A stretch of DNA of 41,568 bases from Oscillospiraceae bacterium. Its GTDB lineage: Bacteria > Bacillota_A > Clostridia > Oscillospirales > Ruminococcaceae. Shown here piece by piece: positions 29,523 to 36,820 of the stretch. Made by a program: the position numbers and the translations under genes. The stretch lies in assembly GCA_017829075.1 (NCBI GenBank), contig JAGAJA010000034.1:1-41568 (forward strand), read 5' to 3'. Each line of letters begins with the position of its first letter. The stretch's first letter is position 1. Below the pieces are notes generated by a model, which was not told the DNA's origin, searched no databases, and was given only the letters and a program-made list of their open reading frames with translations.

Positions 29523-31067
29523 TCAAATCGGATTTTTTTGCGTTGTTGGACAAAAGTTGGACAAAATAAAAAAAGAGCCATCTGTGCGAACTGCACAAAT
29601 GGCTCTTTTACTTGGCTCCCCAATTCGCATACAAGCCGAAGTATCGTCCAAAGGGAGGGCGAGTGTACTCGCCCCTTCCCTACAATTAAAGATGATGACA
29701 ACCTTGTCATCGTAAAGATAAACTGAATTTACAAAGGTATCTACAAGTTTGCGTTTACTGTCATCCAATGAAAGGTCAAGCCTTTTCATCTCTTTCAGCC
29801 ATTCCACTACCTGCTCTCTTGTAATTATCTCCTCTTGGATTTCCTGCTTGATTATATCTGTTTCAAGTTCTGTCCTCTGAGCTTCCAGCTCTTCAAAACG
29901 CTGCTTGGTTTCTCTTGAAACAATACCCATCTCCATAGCCTTGACTAAATTATTTATACTCTGATGAATTTCAGCCAACTGCTTCTGCATAAGAGGTATA
30001 GTGGTATTTTCTTTCTCCTGCAATCTCATTACGCTGTCAGCAATATCGTTTATCAAATCTTCCTTGAACATCTTGTCCATAACATCATTCAGCACGATTT
30101 CTTCAATATCTGCCTTGCGTACAGTTTTCTTGTGACAACCCTTGTGCCTTTTTACACCGGTACATTTATAATAGTTATACTTAATCTTCTGTCTGCTTGT
30201 GCCACTCTCTCCTATCATAAACTCACCGCAGTATCCGCAAATGAGCTTGGTTGAAAGGAAATACTCAATCTTTGCCTTAAATCTTGAACGAGAGTATTTG
30301 TTTTTCTTCAATCGTTCCTGTACCTTATTAAATAGAGCGTCAGAAACAATTCTCGGAACACCACCATCAATAATTATATCACGGTATTTATACTGACCCT
30401 TGTATTTTACATTACTGAGCATTGATGTGGCACTTGTCTTGGTTATAGGTTTTCCCTTACCGCTTCGCACCCCATTGTCATTCAGATATTTTACAATATC
30501 CTTTACCATCTTACCGCTTGAATACATTTCAAAGGCTTCCTTTATAAAAGGTGCAACCAATGTATCAAGCTGATAATGCTTGTTCTCGTCAATTGTGTAC
30601 CCTATTGTCAGAGAACCGCCATTATACTGACATTTAAGTGCGTTATCCGTCATACCCCTTATAACTTTTTCTGAAAGCTCTGCGGAATAATATTCGGCAT
30701 ATCCCTCAAGCACAGATTCAAGAATGATACCCTCTGCACCCTCCGATATAACCTCAGTTGCGGATATTACCTTAACTCCGTTCTTACGAAGCGTAGCCTT
30801 ATAATGTGCCGAGTCATATCTGTTTCTTGCAAATCTGTCCAGCTTCCAAACAATGACTACATCGAAAAGCTCATTTGCACTTTCCTTAATCATTCTCTGG
30901 AACTCAGGGCGGTTGTCTGTTTTAGCGGACATCGCCCTGTCTATGTATGTACCAACCAGTTTAAAACCTTTGCGTTCCGCAAATGCCTTACATTCACGGA
31001 GCTGACCTTCGATACTCTCTTCACGTTGGTTATCACAAGAGTAACGAGCATAAATTACTGCCTTCAT
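29523..31067 (-). CDS. Large serine recombinase (site-specific integrase)
   Basis: This 514-aa protein has an N-terminal resolvase domain (catalytic Ser10 in YARYSCDNQREESIEGQ; DRFARNRYDSAHY), the recombinase domain (about 160-270), a zinc ribbon (LICGYCGE with YYKCTGVKRHKGC), and a long coiled coil (about 350-430). Such enzymes integrate and excise elements at att sites near their own gene. I chose the ATG at 31067 behind AAGGAGG; an earlier in-frame start overlaps the promoter. The last 50 or so residues run through two strong DNA dyads, one shaped like a terminator, so the C-terminus may have been changed by a junction event. Confidence 0.92.
   Translation of the reverse strand: MKAVIYARYSCDNQREESIEGQLRECKAFAERKGFKLVGTYIDRAMSAKTDNRPEFQRMIKESANELFDVVIVWKLDRFARNRYDSAHYKATLRKNGVKVISATEVISEGAEGIILESVLEGYAEYYSAELSEKVIRGMTDNALKCQYNGGSLTIGYTIDENKHYQLDTLVAPFIKEAFEMYSSGKMVKDIVKYLNDNGVRSGKGKPITKTSATSMLSNVKYKGQYKYRDIIIDGGVPRIVSDALFNKVQERLKKNKYSRSRFKAKIEYFLSTKLICGYCGEFMIGESGTSRQKIKYNYYKCTGVKRHKGCHKKTVRKADIEEIVLNDVMDKMFKEDLINDIADSVMRLQEKENTTIPLMQKQLAEIHQSINNLVKAMEMGIVSRETKQRFEELEAQRTELETDIIKQEIQEEIITREQVVEWLKEMKRLDLSLDDSKRKLVDTFVNSVYLYDDKVVIIFNCREGASTLALPLDDTSACMRIGEPSKRAICAVRTDGSFFILSNFCPTTQKNPI
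29571..29609 (-). terminator. Terminator-shaped dyad inside the recombinase 3' end
   Basis: An 11-bp perfect stem, AAAAGAGCCAT (29571-29581) with ATGGCTCTTTT (29599-29609), has an inner GTGC/GCAC pair. On the minus strand it is followed by a run of seven T. It looks like a good intrinsic terminator, yet it lies about 46 nt before the recombinase stop codon. The plus side also ends in TTTT. Confidence 0.6.
29653..29681. repeat. GC-rich dyad in the recombinase 3' end
   Basis: GGGCGAGT (29657-29664) and ACTCGCCC (29667-29674) form a perfect 8-bp pair, with AGGGA/TCCCT-like flanks extending it. It is coding (ASTLALPLD region). It stands out in an AT-rich gene and could be part of an attachment-site structure (inference). 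Confidence 0.4.
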
Positions 31068-31113
31068 TGCTACCTCCTTATTGTCGTTGCGTTGTTGGTT
31101 TTCTTTATTTAAT

Positions 31114-31156
31114 AGTATATCACTTTCAAAAGATTTTGTCAACGCTTTAAAGCGTT
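31114..31156 (-). promoter_or_regulatory. Recombinase promoter with overlapping palindrome
   Basis: TTGACA (31137-31142), a 17-nt spacer and TATACT (31114-31119) lie on the minus strand. A perfect 16-bp palindrome, AACGCTTTAAAGCGTT (31141-31156), overlaps the upstream edge of the -35 box. That is a likely binding site for a dimeric regulator, which is not identifiable in this window. Confidence 0.8.
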
Positions 31157-31194
31157 AAACTATAATTTTTATTATAATTCCAAGAGGATAGAAT

Positions 31195-31362
31195 TCAGGC
31201 TGTTTTTTGAGCCTCCTTCTCCTTTTTGCGAAGATATTCTTCCCAAAAACGCTTACCGCGTTCCGTTTTATAAAAGGCAGCTATCTCTGTCATCAAAACA
31301 GAAGCAAGCGATTCTATTTCTTCCTGAGAAAGATTTTCTTTATATTCTGTTTGGTGCGTCAT
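31195..31362 (-). CDS. Hypothetical 55-aa element protein
   Basis: This small charged, helical protein (MTHQTEYKENLSQEEIESLA to a Lys-rich end) has no family I recognise. GGAGGTGAC stands before the ATG at 31362; a longer frame upstream lacks a ribosome site. It is 25 nt after the 132-aa gene, in the same transcript. Confidence 0.6.
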   Translation of the reverse strand: MTHQTEYKENLSQEEIESLASVLMTEIAAFYKTERGKRFWEEYLRKKEKEAQKTA

Positions 31363-31387
31363 AATCGTCACCTCCAAATCTTTTTTG

Positions 31388-31786
31388 TTACACCCAGCCA
31401 AGCATTTCTTTGGCAATCCATATCAGGAAGATTTTTTTATGAAAGGTTATGTATCTGTATCGAGTCTTGCCTATCCGCTTTTCTAAACGGTATCTGACCT
31501 CACCAGACTTGTGTTTGGTTGATTTTATAAATCTCCCCCTTGCAAGCTGCCTGAGAACTCTCTGCATATTTACCTTACGTTCCTTTTCGGCAAATGAAAC
31601 CATATCATTTGCGGCAATAACCACACTCGGAATAAAATAAACATATTTATCGTCATAATACCCAGCAAGGATTTTATGACGATTTACATCATCTTTTTTA
31701 CTGACGTGCAGAAGATAATATCCATCGCTTCTCATAATGTAACTAATGGTGTTCATAAAGCTGCAAACCTCTTTATTCATCTTCAT
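31388..31786 (-). CDS. Hypothetical 132-aa element protein
   Basis: This basic protein has two blocks: MNTISYIMRSDGYYLLHVSK, with a tyrosine-rich segment, and a C-terminal stretch (VLRQLARGRFIKSTKHKSGE, then TRYRYITFHKKIF) that looks like a winged-helix or nucleic-acid-binding end. I do not recognise the family. AGAGGTGGC precedes the start at 31786. It overlaps the end of the 34-aa gene by 14 nt. Confidence 0.65.
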   Translation of the reverse strand: MKMNKEVCSFMNTISYIMRSDGYYLLHVSKKDDVNRHKILAGYYDDKYVYFIPSVVIAANDMVSFAEKERKVNMQRVLRQLARGRFIKSTKHKSGEVRYRLEKRIGKTRYRYITFHKKIFLIWIAKEMLGWV

Positions 31787-31877
31787 ACTTGCCACCTCTC
31801 TTTTCTGCAACAAGCAATGCCATCGTCAGTATTCCGACGGTACCACCGAAAACAGCACCTAATATAAAATGTATCAT
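31773..31877 (-). CDS. 34-aa single-helix membrane protein, DUF3789-like
   Basis: This very short gene encodes MIHFILGAVFGGTVGILTMA, then LLVAEKRGGKYEDE: one glycine-patterned transmembrane helix with a charged tail. GGAGG lies 9 nt before the ATG. Similar peptides of the DUF3789 type are common in Firmicutes conjugative elements. It overlaps the 132-aa gene, which supports real translation. Role unknown. Confidence 0.72.
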   Translation of the reverse strand: MIHFILGAVFGGTVGILTMALLVAEKRGGKYEDE

Positions 31878-31892
31878 AAAGGTATTCCTCCG

Positions 31893-32618
31893 TTAAATTG
31901 CTTTGCGTTTTACGGTTCGTCCATCTGCGGCGAGTTTGTCAAGACGTTCCCGTATATCCGAAATGCTTTTTCTATCCTCGTTAAAAAGCTCTCGCTTTTC
32001 TTTATCAGTACCAAACCTGAGATAATCTGAAAGGTATTCTATGTAACCCTGCTTTTTCAGACTCTCCACGAAAAGCGGGTGCAGACTTTCAGAAGGATTT
32101 TTAGGAGCATATATTTTTCTCCATTCAATCAGCTTATTAAGGTATTCATCTACAATGGCAGTTGCATTTTTAAGCCACGCCTTGTACTCATTTTCTGCCT
32201 GCATTACCTTGTTCACAGGAACGGCGATTTCCCCATTGAACAAGTGCAGAGAAAAATCGTAGCTGATTTTCTTTGCGGCTTCAATCTGTGTAAGCCCAAA
32301 GAGCTTTGCGGTGAAACCTGTGCAATCTCCAGTTTCCCCGCAGCCGAAGCAATAGAAATGGTCGTCATAGATTTTCAGGCTTGGTGTGCTGTCCTCGTGA
32401 AAAGGACAGCAAGCCATACCCGAATGGTTCATCTGCAATCCATAGAACTTTGCAACGTCCTGCATTGATACCCTGTCCCTTATTTCACCAAAGACATTAT
32501 TCAATAACATACCCCCTTTCATTTTCTCTGAATCGAAAGGGGTAATATTTTGGCGAGGTACAGAACAATGCGGCGAGTGATTGTCTGCGGAATTATCCCT
32601 TTCATATATTCCGGTCAC
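31893..32618 (-). CDS. CHC2 zinc-finger (primase-like) protein
   Basis: Up to 241 aa. The zinc motif is CPFH, then CFGC (ACCPFHEDSTPSLKIYDDHF followed by YCFGCGETGDC), typical of the DNA-binding N-terminus of DnaG primase. No Toprim catalytic domain follows, so it is not a full primase and may recruit or prime replication of the element with other proteins. The GTG at 32618 has GGGGG 4 nt upstream. An internal ATG before LLNNVFGEIRDRVS is where homologues would usually start, so the N-terminus is uncertain. Confidence 0.8.
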   Translation of the reverse strand: MTGIYERDNSADNHSPHCSVPRQNITPFDSEKMKGGMLLNNVFGEIRDRVSMQDVAKFYGLQMNHSGMACCPFHEDSTPSLKIYDDHFYCFGCGETGDCTGFTAKLFGLTQIEAAKKISYDFSLHLFNGEIAVPVNKVMQAENEYKAWLKNATAIVDEYLNKLIEWRKIYAPKNPSESLHPLFVESLKKQGYIEYLSDYLRFGTDKEKRELFNEDRKSISDIRERLDKLAADGRTVKRKAI

Positions 32619-32760
32619 TCAGCCCCCTGTTTTATAACCTTAATCTATAAATTCCGCTATTTGCACAACAAAATTATATAATCAGCTTGTTATGATTGTA
32701 GCTTTATACAAAGTTGCAGGAACAGGTTATATTTTAACGGTGTAACTGACCTTAACTATT

Positions 32761-33020
32761 AGAGGGGGATAAATCATTTCACTACTCGCCACAGCGAAAT
32801 GAATTTATAGGTGCTGCCCATACGGGCAAAATCCTCTGAAAATGAGGAATACGGATTTTTTTGTTTTGTGTATGCGTAGCAAGCACAGAAAGAATACGTA
32901 TTCTTTCACAAATCGCCGCATTTTCGAGGATTACCCCTCAAAAATGCACATTCAGGGAACCCTTACCCTGAATGTGGCTCTCTCATATTTTTAGGCTCTG
33001 CCTAAGACCGAAAACAATAG
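32761..33020. other. Dyad-rich intergenic region, candidate origin of transfer
   Basis: The 415-bp gap between the divergent CHC2 and mobC genes holds no gene but at least five inverted repeats: 32774-32780/32796-32802 (7 bp), 32815-32828 (TGCCC/GGGCA), a 20-bp perfect palindrome at 32888-32907, an 11-bp perfect pair at 32947-32957/32966-32976, and TTAGGC/GCCTAA at 32991-33005. Position directly upstream of MobC and relaxase genes is where oriT usually lies. The nick site cannot be identified by eye. The part from 32619 to 32760 is AT-rich with only a weak minus-strand -10 box. Confidence 0.6.
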
Positions 33021-33033
33021 TGGAGGTGTGTTT

Positions 33034-33372
33034 TTGAGAAAAACAAAACAGATTAAACGCAAGGAAGTAATATACAGCATTGAAGAATGGGAAGAAATAA
33101 AAAGGCTTGCCGAAACCGCTTCACTCAAAACAGGTACATATATAAAGCGAATATCCCTCAACGGAAAAATCAACGTGATTGACCTGAATGAAGTCACTCC
33201 CGTAATGAACGCTTTGCGTATTATCGGCAACAACATCAATCAGATTGCTAAAAAAGCAAATGAAATCAACAGCATTTATGCAGGAGATATTGAAGATTTA
33301 AAGGAGAACTACGAGGATATATGCCATACGTTAAATCTATTCCTATCCACTCTACCGTCAACCGCAGCATAG
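33034..33372 (+). CDS. mobC: MobC-family mobilization accessory protein
   Basis: This 112-aa basic protein starts with a Lys/Arg-rich N-terminus, then a ribbon-helix-helix-like segment (EVIYSIEEWEEIKRLAETAS). The block PVMNALRIIGNNINQIAKKANEI matches the conserved MobC/relaxosome region that helps the relaxase at oriT. I use the TTG at 33034, 7 nt after GGAGG; the GTG two codons earlier is too close to the ribosome site. Its 3' end overlaps the relaxase gene by 52 nt. Confidence 0.85.
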   Translation: MRKTKQIKRKEVIYSIEEWEEIKRLAETASLKTGTYIKRISLNGKINVIDLNEVTPVMNALRIIGNNINQIAKKANEINSIYAGDIEDLKENYEDICHTLNLFLSTLPSTAA

Positions 33373-34748
33373 CCTACATATTAAATCCCGAAAAGACGGA
33401 AGATATGATTTATACCACCGCCCTGAACTGTATGGCAAATGCTAAAGACGCATATAATGATATGAAAATGGTATATGAATATTTTTCGGGTAAAAAATAT
33501 AACGCCCCTCCGCCGATAGACGGCAAAGGCAGCGTTAAAGCTATTCATTATATCCAGTCTTTTGACCCAAACGAAAATATCACTCCCGAACAGGCTCACC
33601 GAATTGCAAAGGCTTTTGCAAGAAAGACTTTCGGAGATGATTGTCAGATAGTAATTGCCACACATCTCGACAAGGGACATCTGCATAATCATTTCATACT
33701 GAACAGCTATTCCGTATCGGGCAAGAAATTTTATGATAACCAGACAACGTTAAAAAAGGTACGGGAATATTCCGACAGAGTATGCCTTGCCTTTGACATT
33801 CAGCCGATAAAGGAAAATAGAGGGCAAAGCAAAAATATTGCTTACAACGAATGGGAACATAAAAAGCGTGGCACATCGTGGAAACAGAAAATCCGTCTTG
33901 ATATTGACAGGCTTATAGGTTCTGCAAAAAACATTGATGAACTGTTGTGTGAACTTGAACTTATGGGATACTCAATAAAACGAGGAAAATACATTTCCAT
34001 AAAAGCAGAGGGACAACAGCGATTTGTCAGGACCAAAACGCTCGGAGAAGATTACACAGCAGAAAGTCTTATTTCCCGTATTCGTTGGCGTGACGTAGGG
34101 GCAGGTATTACCCTGAACGGAGAACCTGCTCCGATTAGTTCGGATTATATCAGAACTATTGATGAAGTGACGCAGCTTGCCACTATGGGCAAAAAGGTTC
34201 AAAGGAAACGTGACCTCAATGCACCGTACTCCCCTGCTAATGATATGGATATTTACAAGCTGTCCGCCCAGCTTACGATTATAAACCGTGACAATATCCA
34301 TTCTATCGGGGAGTTGGAGGGCAAGATTGAAAAATTGAAAGCGGAATATGAAAAGGCAAGGAAAGAGCTGAACCAACTAACAGCCAAACAGGACAGTATG
34401 GACAGTCTTATTGAACAGGCTGAATGCTACTTTGAGCTTACGGACAAGCCACAGCTTACTCTGTCGGAAAAGCTGAAACTGAACATTTGCAGGCAGGCTA
34501 TAAACGGCAGCAATATTCAGAGCCGCGCCGACCTTGAACGCATAAAATCTGTCAAGCAAGAAACGGACAAAAAAATTGCAGCTCTCAAATATAGCTTTGA
34601 GGACTGCAAACAGCTTTATGAGGTGTATGCCGATATTGCCAGCACCTATTATCAGATTTCTAATGGGGATTATATTTCCAAACTCGTTGAGGAAGAAAAA
34701 CGTAGGCTGGAACGTGAGGAGGATAAGAAAAAGAGGAAATCTCTGTAA
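33321..34748 (+). CDS. Relaxase/mobilization nuclease, MOBP-like
   Basis: This 475-aa protein nicks and carries the transferred DNA strand. The N-terminal domain shows a Tyr-containing motif (SIAYILNPEKT), IHYIQSFDP, and the metal-binding histidine cluster HLDKGHLHNHF (His115, 120, 122, 124). The C-terminal third is a Lys/Glu-rich coiled coil. The start lies inside mobC with GAGG 4 nt upstream. It is followed by a strong terminator. Together with MobC and the upstream dyads it forms the mobilization unit of the element. Confidence 0.92.
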   Translation: MPYVKSIPIHSTVNRSIAYILNPEKTEDMIYTTALNCMANAKDAYNDMKMVYEYFSGKKYNAPPPIDGKGSVKAIHYIQSFDPNENITPEQAHRIAKAFARKTFGDDCQIVIATHLDKGHLHNHFILNSYSVSGKKFYDNQTTLKKVREYSDRVCLAFDIQPIKENRGQSKNIAYNEWEHKKRGTSWKQKIRLDIDRLIGSAKNIDELLCELELMGYSIKRGKYISIKAEGQQRFVRTKTLGEDYTAESLISRIRWRDVGAGITLNGEPAPISSDYIRTIDEVTQLATMGKKVQRKRDLNAPYSPANDMDIYKLSAQLTIINRDNIHSIGELEGKIEKLKAEYEKARKELNQLTAKQDSMDSLIEQAECYFELTDKPQLTLSEKLKLNICRQAINGSNIQSRADLERIKSVKQETDKKIAALKYSFEDCKQLYEVYADIASTYYQISNGDYISKLVEEEKRRLEREEDKKKRKSL

Positions 34749-34764
34749 GCTTTACAAATAGGGG

Positions 34765-34805
34765 AACAGCAGGTATGCTTTGGGGCATATCTGCTGTTTT
34801 TCATT
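34765..34805 (+). terminator. Terminator of the mobC-relaxase unit
   Basis: A 14-bp stem with one mismatch, AACAGCAGGTATGC (34765-34778) with GCATATCTGCTGTT (34785-34798), is followed by TTTCATTTT on the plus strand. It also separates the relaxase from the convergent cargo genes. Confidence 0.85.
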
Positions 34806-34818
34806 TTCGTGATGTTAA

Positions 34819-35598
34819 TCATATCTCTAAGATATCACCATTTAAAATCATATCCAAATCAAAAATCTTTGGCTTAACGCTTAAATCAATATGAAACACT
34901 TGTGGTTCTTCAATCCTATTATCTGATAATACGATTCTATACTCCTGCTGATTTTTAAAAAACATATCTTTACAAAACAAAGAACGATATACATATTTCT
35001 CAAGAAAAACATATTTTTTTGCTCCATCAATTTCTACAGGAGGCACATCTTGCGTAAGATATTCATAATACGATAAATCAAGATGAGGAACTTTTCCATC
35101 TTCTTTTATTCCCGATACTTGAAAATAATGAACTAAATCACTTTTTACAGTTTCACCTAATGATTTATAAAAATCATTCATCAAACATTGAGGGTTAGCG
35201 AACACCACTACCGCATCAGCCTTTGCAAAGTGTTTTCTCATATCTTCTTTTTCATCATCTGACAAAATAACCCTTATGTGATTCTCATCGATTCGACAAA
35301 TGTGGTCGTAATCACAAGCAAACATACAATACACAGGTATATTATTAGCTGGAGCATAATGAATTAATATATCCTGGTTTTCAATGGTTTTTAAAAGAGC
35401 CGTGTCATTATTATTGTAAACCTGTCCATCGACAGCATATACATAACTGCCACCCTCAAGAATATCCCCCTGACCTTTGTTTTTCTGTCCAACTTCAATA
35501 TCTCTGAATTTCTTTGCGTTAGAAAAATAAAAATCTCCATTTATCAAATCTTGTATATATTTTCTTTCGCCAAACTTTAATAATACTTCAACAGCCAC
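34819..35598 (-). CDS. Uncharacterised protein paired with the kinase, faintly DUF2971-like
   Basis: This 259-aa soluble protein has no signal peptide. It opens VEVLLKFGERKYIQDLINGD, then FYFSNAKKFRDIE, and near the end has QEYRIVLSD. These are the positions where DUF2971-type proteins have an iyFS..fnDp start motif and an E-Y-R end motif, but the match is weak and I do not assign the family. I use the GTG at 35598 behind AAGGAGG. It starts 13 nt after the kinase stop, so the two form one unit. Composition is very AT-rich. It could be an effector or a kinase substrate. Function unknown. Confidence 0.7.
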   Translation of the reverse strand: MAVEVLLKFGERKYIQDLINGDFYFSNAKKFRDIEVGQKNKGQGDILEGGSYVYAVDGQVYNNNDTALLKTIENQDILIHYAPANNIPVYCMFACDYDHICRIDENHIRVILSDDEKEDMRKHFAKADAVVVFANPQCLMNDFYKSLGETVKSDLVHYFQVSGIKEDGKVPHLDLSYYEYLTQDVPPVEIDGAKKYVFLEKYVYRSLFCKDMFFKNQQEYRIVLSDNRIEEPQVFHIDLSVKPKIFDLDMILNGDILEI

Positions 35599-35611
35599 AA
35601 TATCCTCCTTC

Positions 35612-36529
35612 TTATGAACAGAACGCATTAATAAAAGCTACACGTAATTCTTCGACTGATTGATATCTTTTATTAGTATCAGGGTCAATTCCTTTCATTA
35701 CAAAACCTTTTATTTTTTCATCTTTTATATTCTCAAGATTATATTTCCCTGTCATAATAAATAGAATTAATCGTGTTAATGCAAAAGTTTCGTGCACCAT
35801 CGAATAATTTCCGAAACCAATAACCTCTAAATTTCTATCATTTAACGAGCCTTTTAATTCACTTTCAATACTGGTCAATATGCTGGTCTTATCCTTAACC
35901 AAACCGAAATCTGATAATTTTACAACACTTACATCATCATAATGAATAAGTAACACATTAGTAAAACTTATGTCACGGTGAAGATACCCCTTACTGTGAA
36001 TATACGAAAAGCACCTGAATATCTGATTTGCTATATTTCTGCGTTTTTCTTTACTAAGAGTAGTGTTATTCTTTTTTATATAGTCATACAAGGAATCATC
36101 AGCATATTCAGCATAATATTCGTTTTTTTCAGAGTCATATCTATAAACTTCTAATACATACGGAGAATGTAATTCTTTCATTACATCATATTCTTTTTTA
36201 AACCTCAACAATTCTTTAGGTGTAAGGTCTTTATCCGCTCTTTTTATAACAAAATATTTATTATAAAATTCATCTTTATATTTAAAGACTTTTGCATAAG
36301 AACCTTCCCCAATCAGTTTTATAGGATATTTACGTTCAGCGAAAACCTCTGGAACTTTCACTAATTGTTGTAACTCAAAAATAGGCTCATACTCCACTAA
36401 TGTAATAGTAGGTAAATCATCAGGAATCGGACTTCCGTTGCTTTCTTGTAAGAAATCTTTACACTTTTCAATTAATTTTGCATAATCATTTGTTATAATT
36501 ATACCACATAATCCTTCATATTTCAACAA
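35612..36529 (-). CDS. Hanks-type serine/threonine protein kinase (cargo gene)
   Basis: Up to 305 aa. Kinase motifs are complete: glycine loop GEGSYAKV (74-81), lysine in FVIKR (Lys96), helix-C Glu near 113, HRDISFTN (184-191, with Asp186 and Asn191), and DFG (207-209). The activation segment lacks a clear APE motif; HETFALTRLI stands in that place. There is no membrane helix or sensor domain, so it is a cytosolic kinase. The start is unresolved: the TTG at 36529 overlaps the promoter, and the first in-frame codon after it is GTG at 36397 without a ribosome site. It is followed by its partner gene. Confidence 0.85.
   Translation of the reverse strand: MLKYEGLCGIIITNDYAKLIEKCKDFLQESNGSPIPDDLPTITLVEYEPIFELQQLVKVPEVFAERKYPIKLIGEGSYAKVFKYKDEFYNKYFVIKRADKDLTPKELLRFKKEYDVMKELHSPYVLEVYRYDSEKNEYYAEYADDSLYDYIKKNNTTLSKEKRRNIANQIFRCFSYIHSKGYLHRDISFTNVLLIHYDDVSVVKLSDFGLVKDKTSILTSIESELKGSLNDRNLEVIGFGNYSMVHETFALTRLILFIMTGKYNLENIKDEKIKGFVMKGIDPDTNKRYQSVEELRVAFINAFCS
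36498..36526 (-). promoter_or_regulatory. Promoter of the kinase pair
   Basis: TTGAAA (36521-36526), a 17-nt spacer and TATAAT (36498-36503) on the minus strand, directly after a terminator. It lies inside the first codons of the kinase open frame, which argues that translation starts further downstream. Confidence 0.75.
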
Positions 36530-36536
36530 AAGTATA

Positions 36537-36561
36537 GCGGTATCGCCAAAAACGATACCGC
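36537..36561 (-). terminator. Terminator after the 77-aa gene
   Basis: A perfect 9-bp stem, GCGGTATCG (36537-36545) with CGATACCGC (36553-36561), is followed on the minus strand by TATACTTTTG. It separates element backbone transcription from the kinase cargo. Confidence 0.75.
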
Positions 36562-36570
36562 CGTAACTAT

Positions 36571-36804
36571 TTATGCAATTTCCTCATCTGATAACCCAAT
36601 CTCAGACATCTCATAAGCATAATCTATCTTCTCTTTCTCCAGTTTTTCAGAAAGATATACAACCTGCGAGAACAAATCGGAACGAACAGGGAGTATCATC
36701 TTCATTTCGCCAAGCACTGAGAGAGCCTGAGCCTTATCCTTGCAGCCAAGGGACTGTAACATACATCTTTCCTCGACTGTAAGTACGCTGTTCATCATAA
36801 TCAT
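36571..36804 (-). CDS. Small element protein, possibly transfer-assisting (TTRAP-like)
   Basis: This 77-aa protein (TVEERCMLQSLGCKDKAQAL, then LPVRSDLFSQVV and KLEKEKIDYAYEM) is all-helical in appearance. Its order of a T-V-E-E start, a central LP and a late K-L-E block resembles the small transposon-transfer assisting proteins of Firmicutes elements; the match is tentative. GGAGG lies 9 nt before the ATG. It is 16 nt downstream of the 1409-aa gene and is followed by a terminator. Confidence 0.6.
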   Translation of the reverse strand: MIMMNSVLTVEERCMLQSLGCKDKAQALSVLGEMKMILPVRSDLFSQVVYLSEKLEKEKIDYAYEMSEIGLSDEEIA

Positions 36805-36820
36805 ATTATCAATCCTCCAA

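Noticed and set aside
28435..29525. Target-site duplication around the IS3 copy
   Set aside because: The bases outside the two ends (TGG on the left, ACA on the right) do not match.
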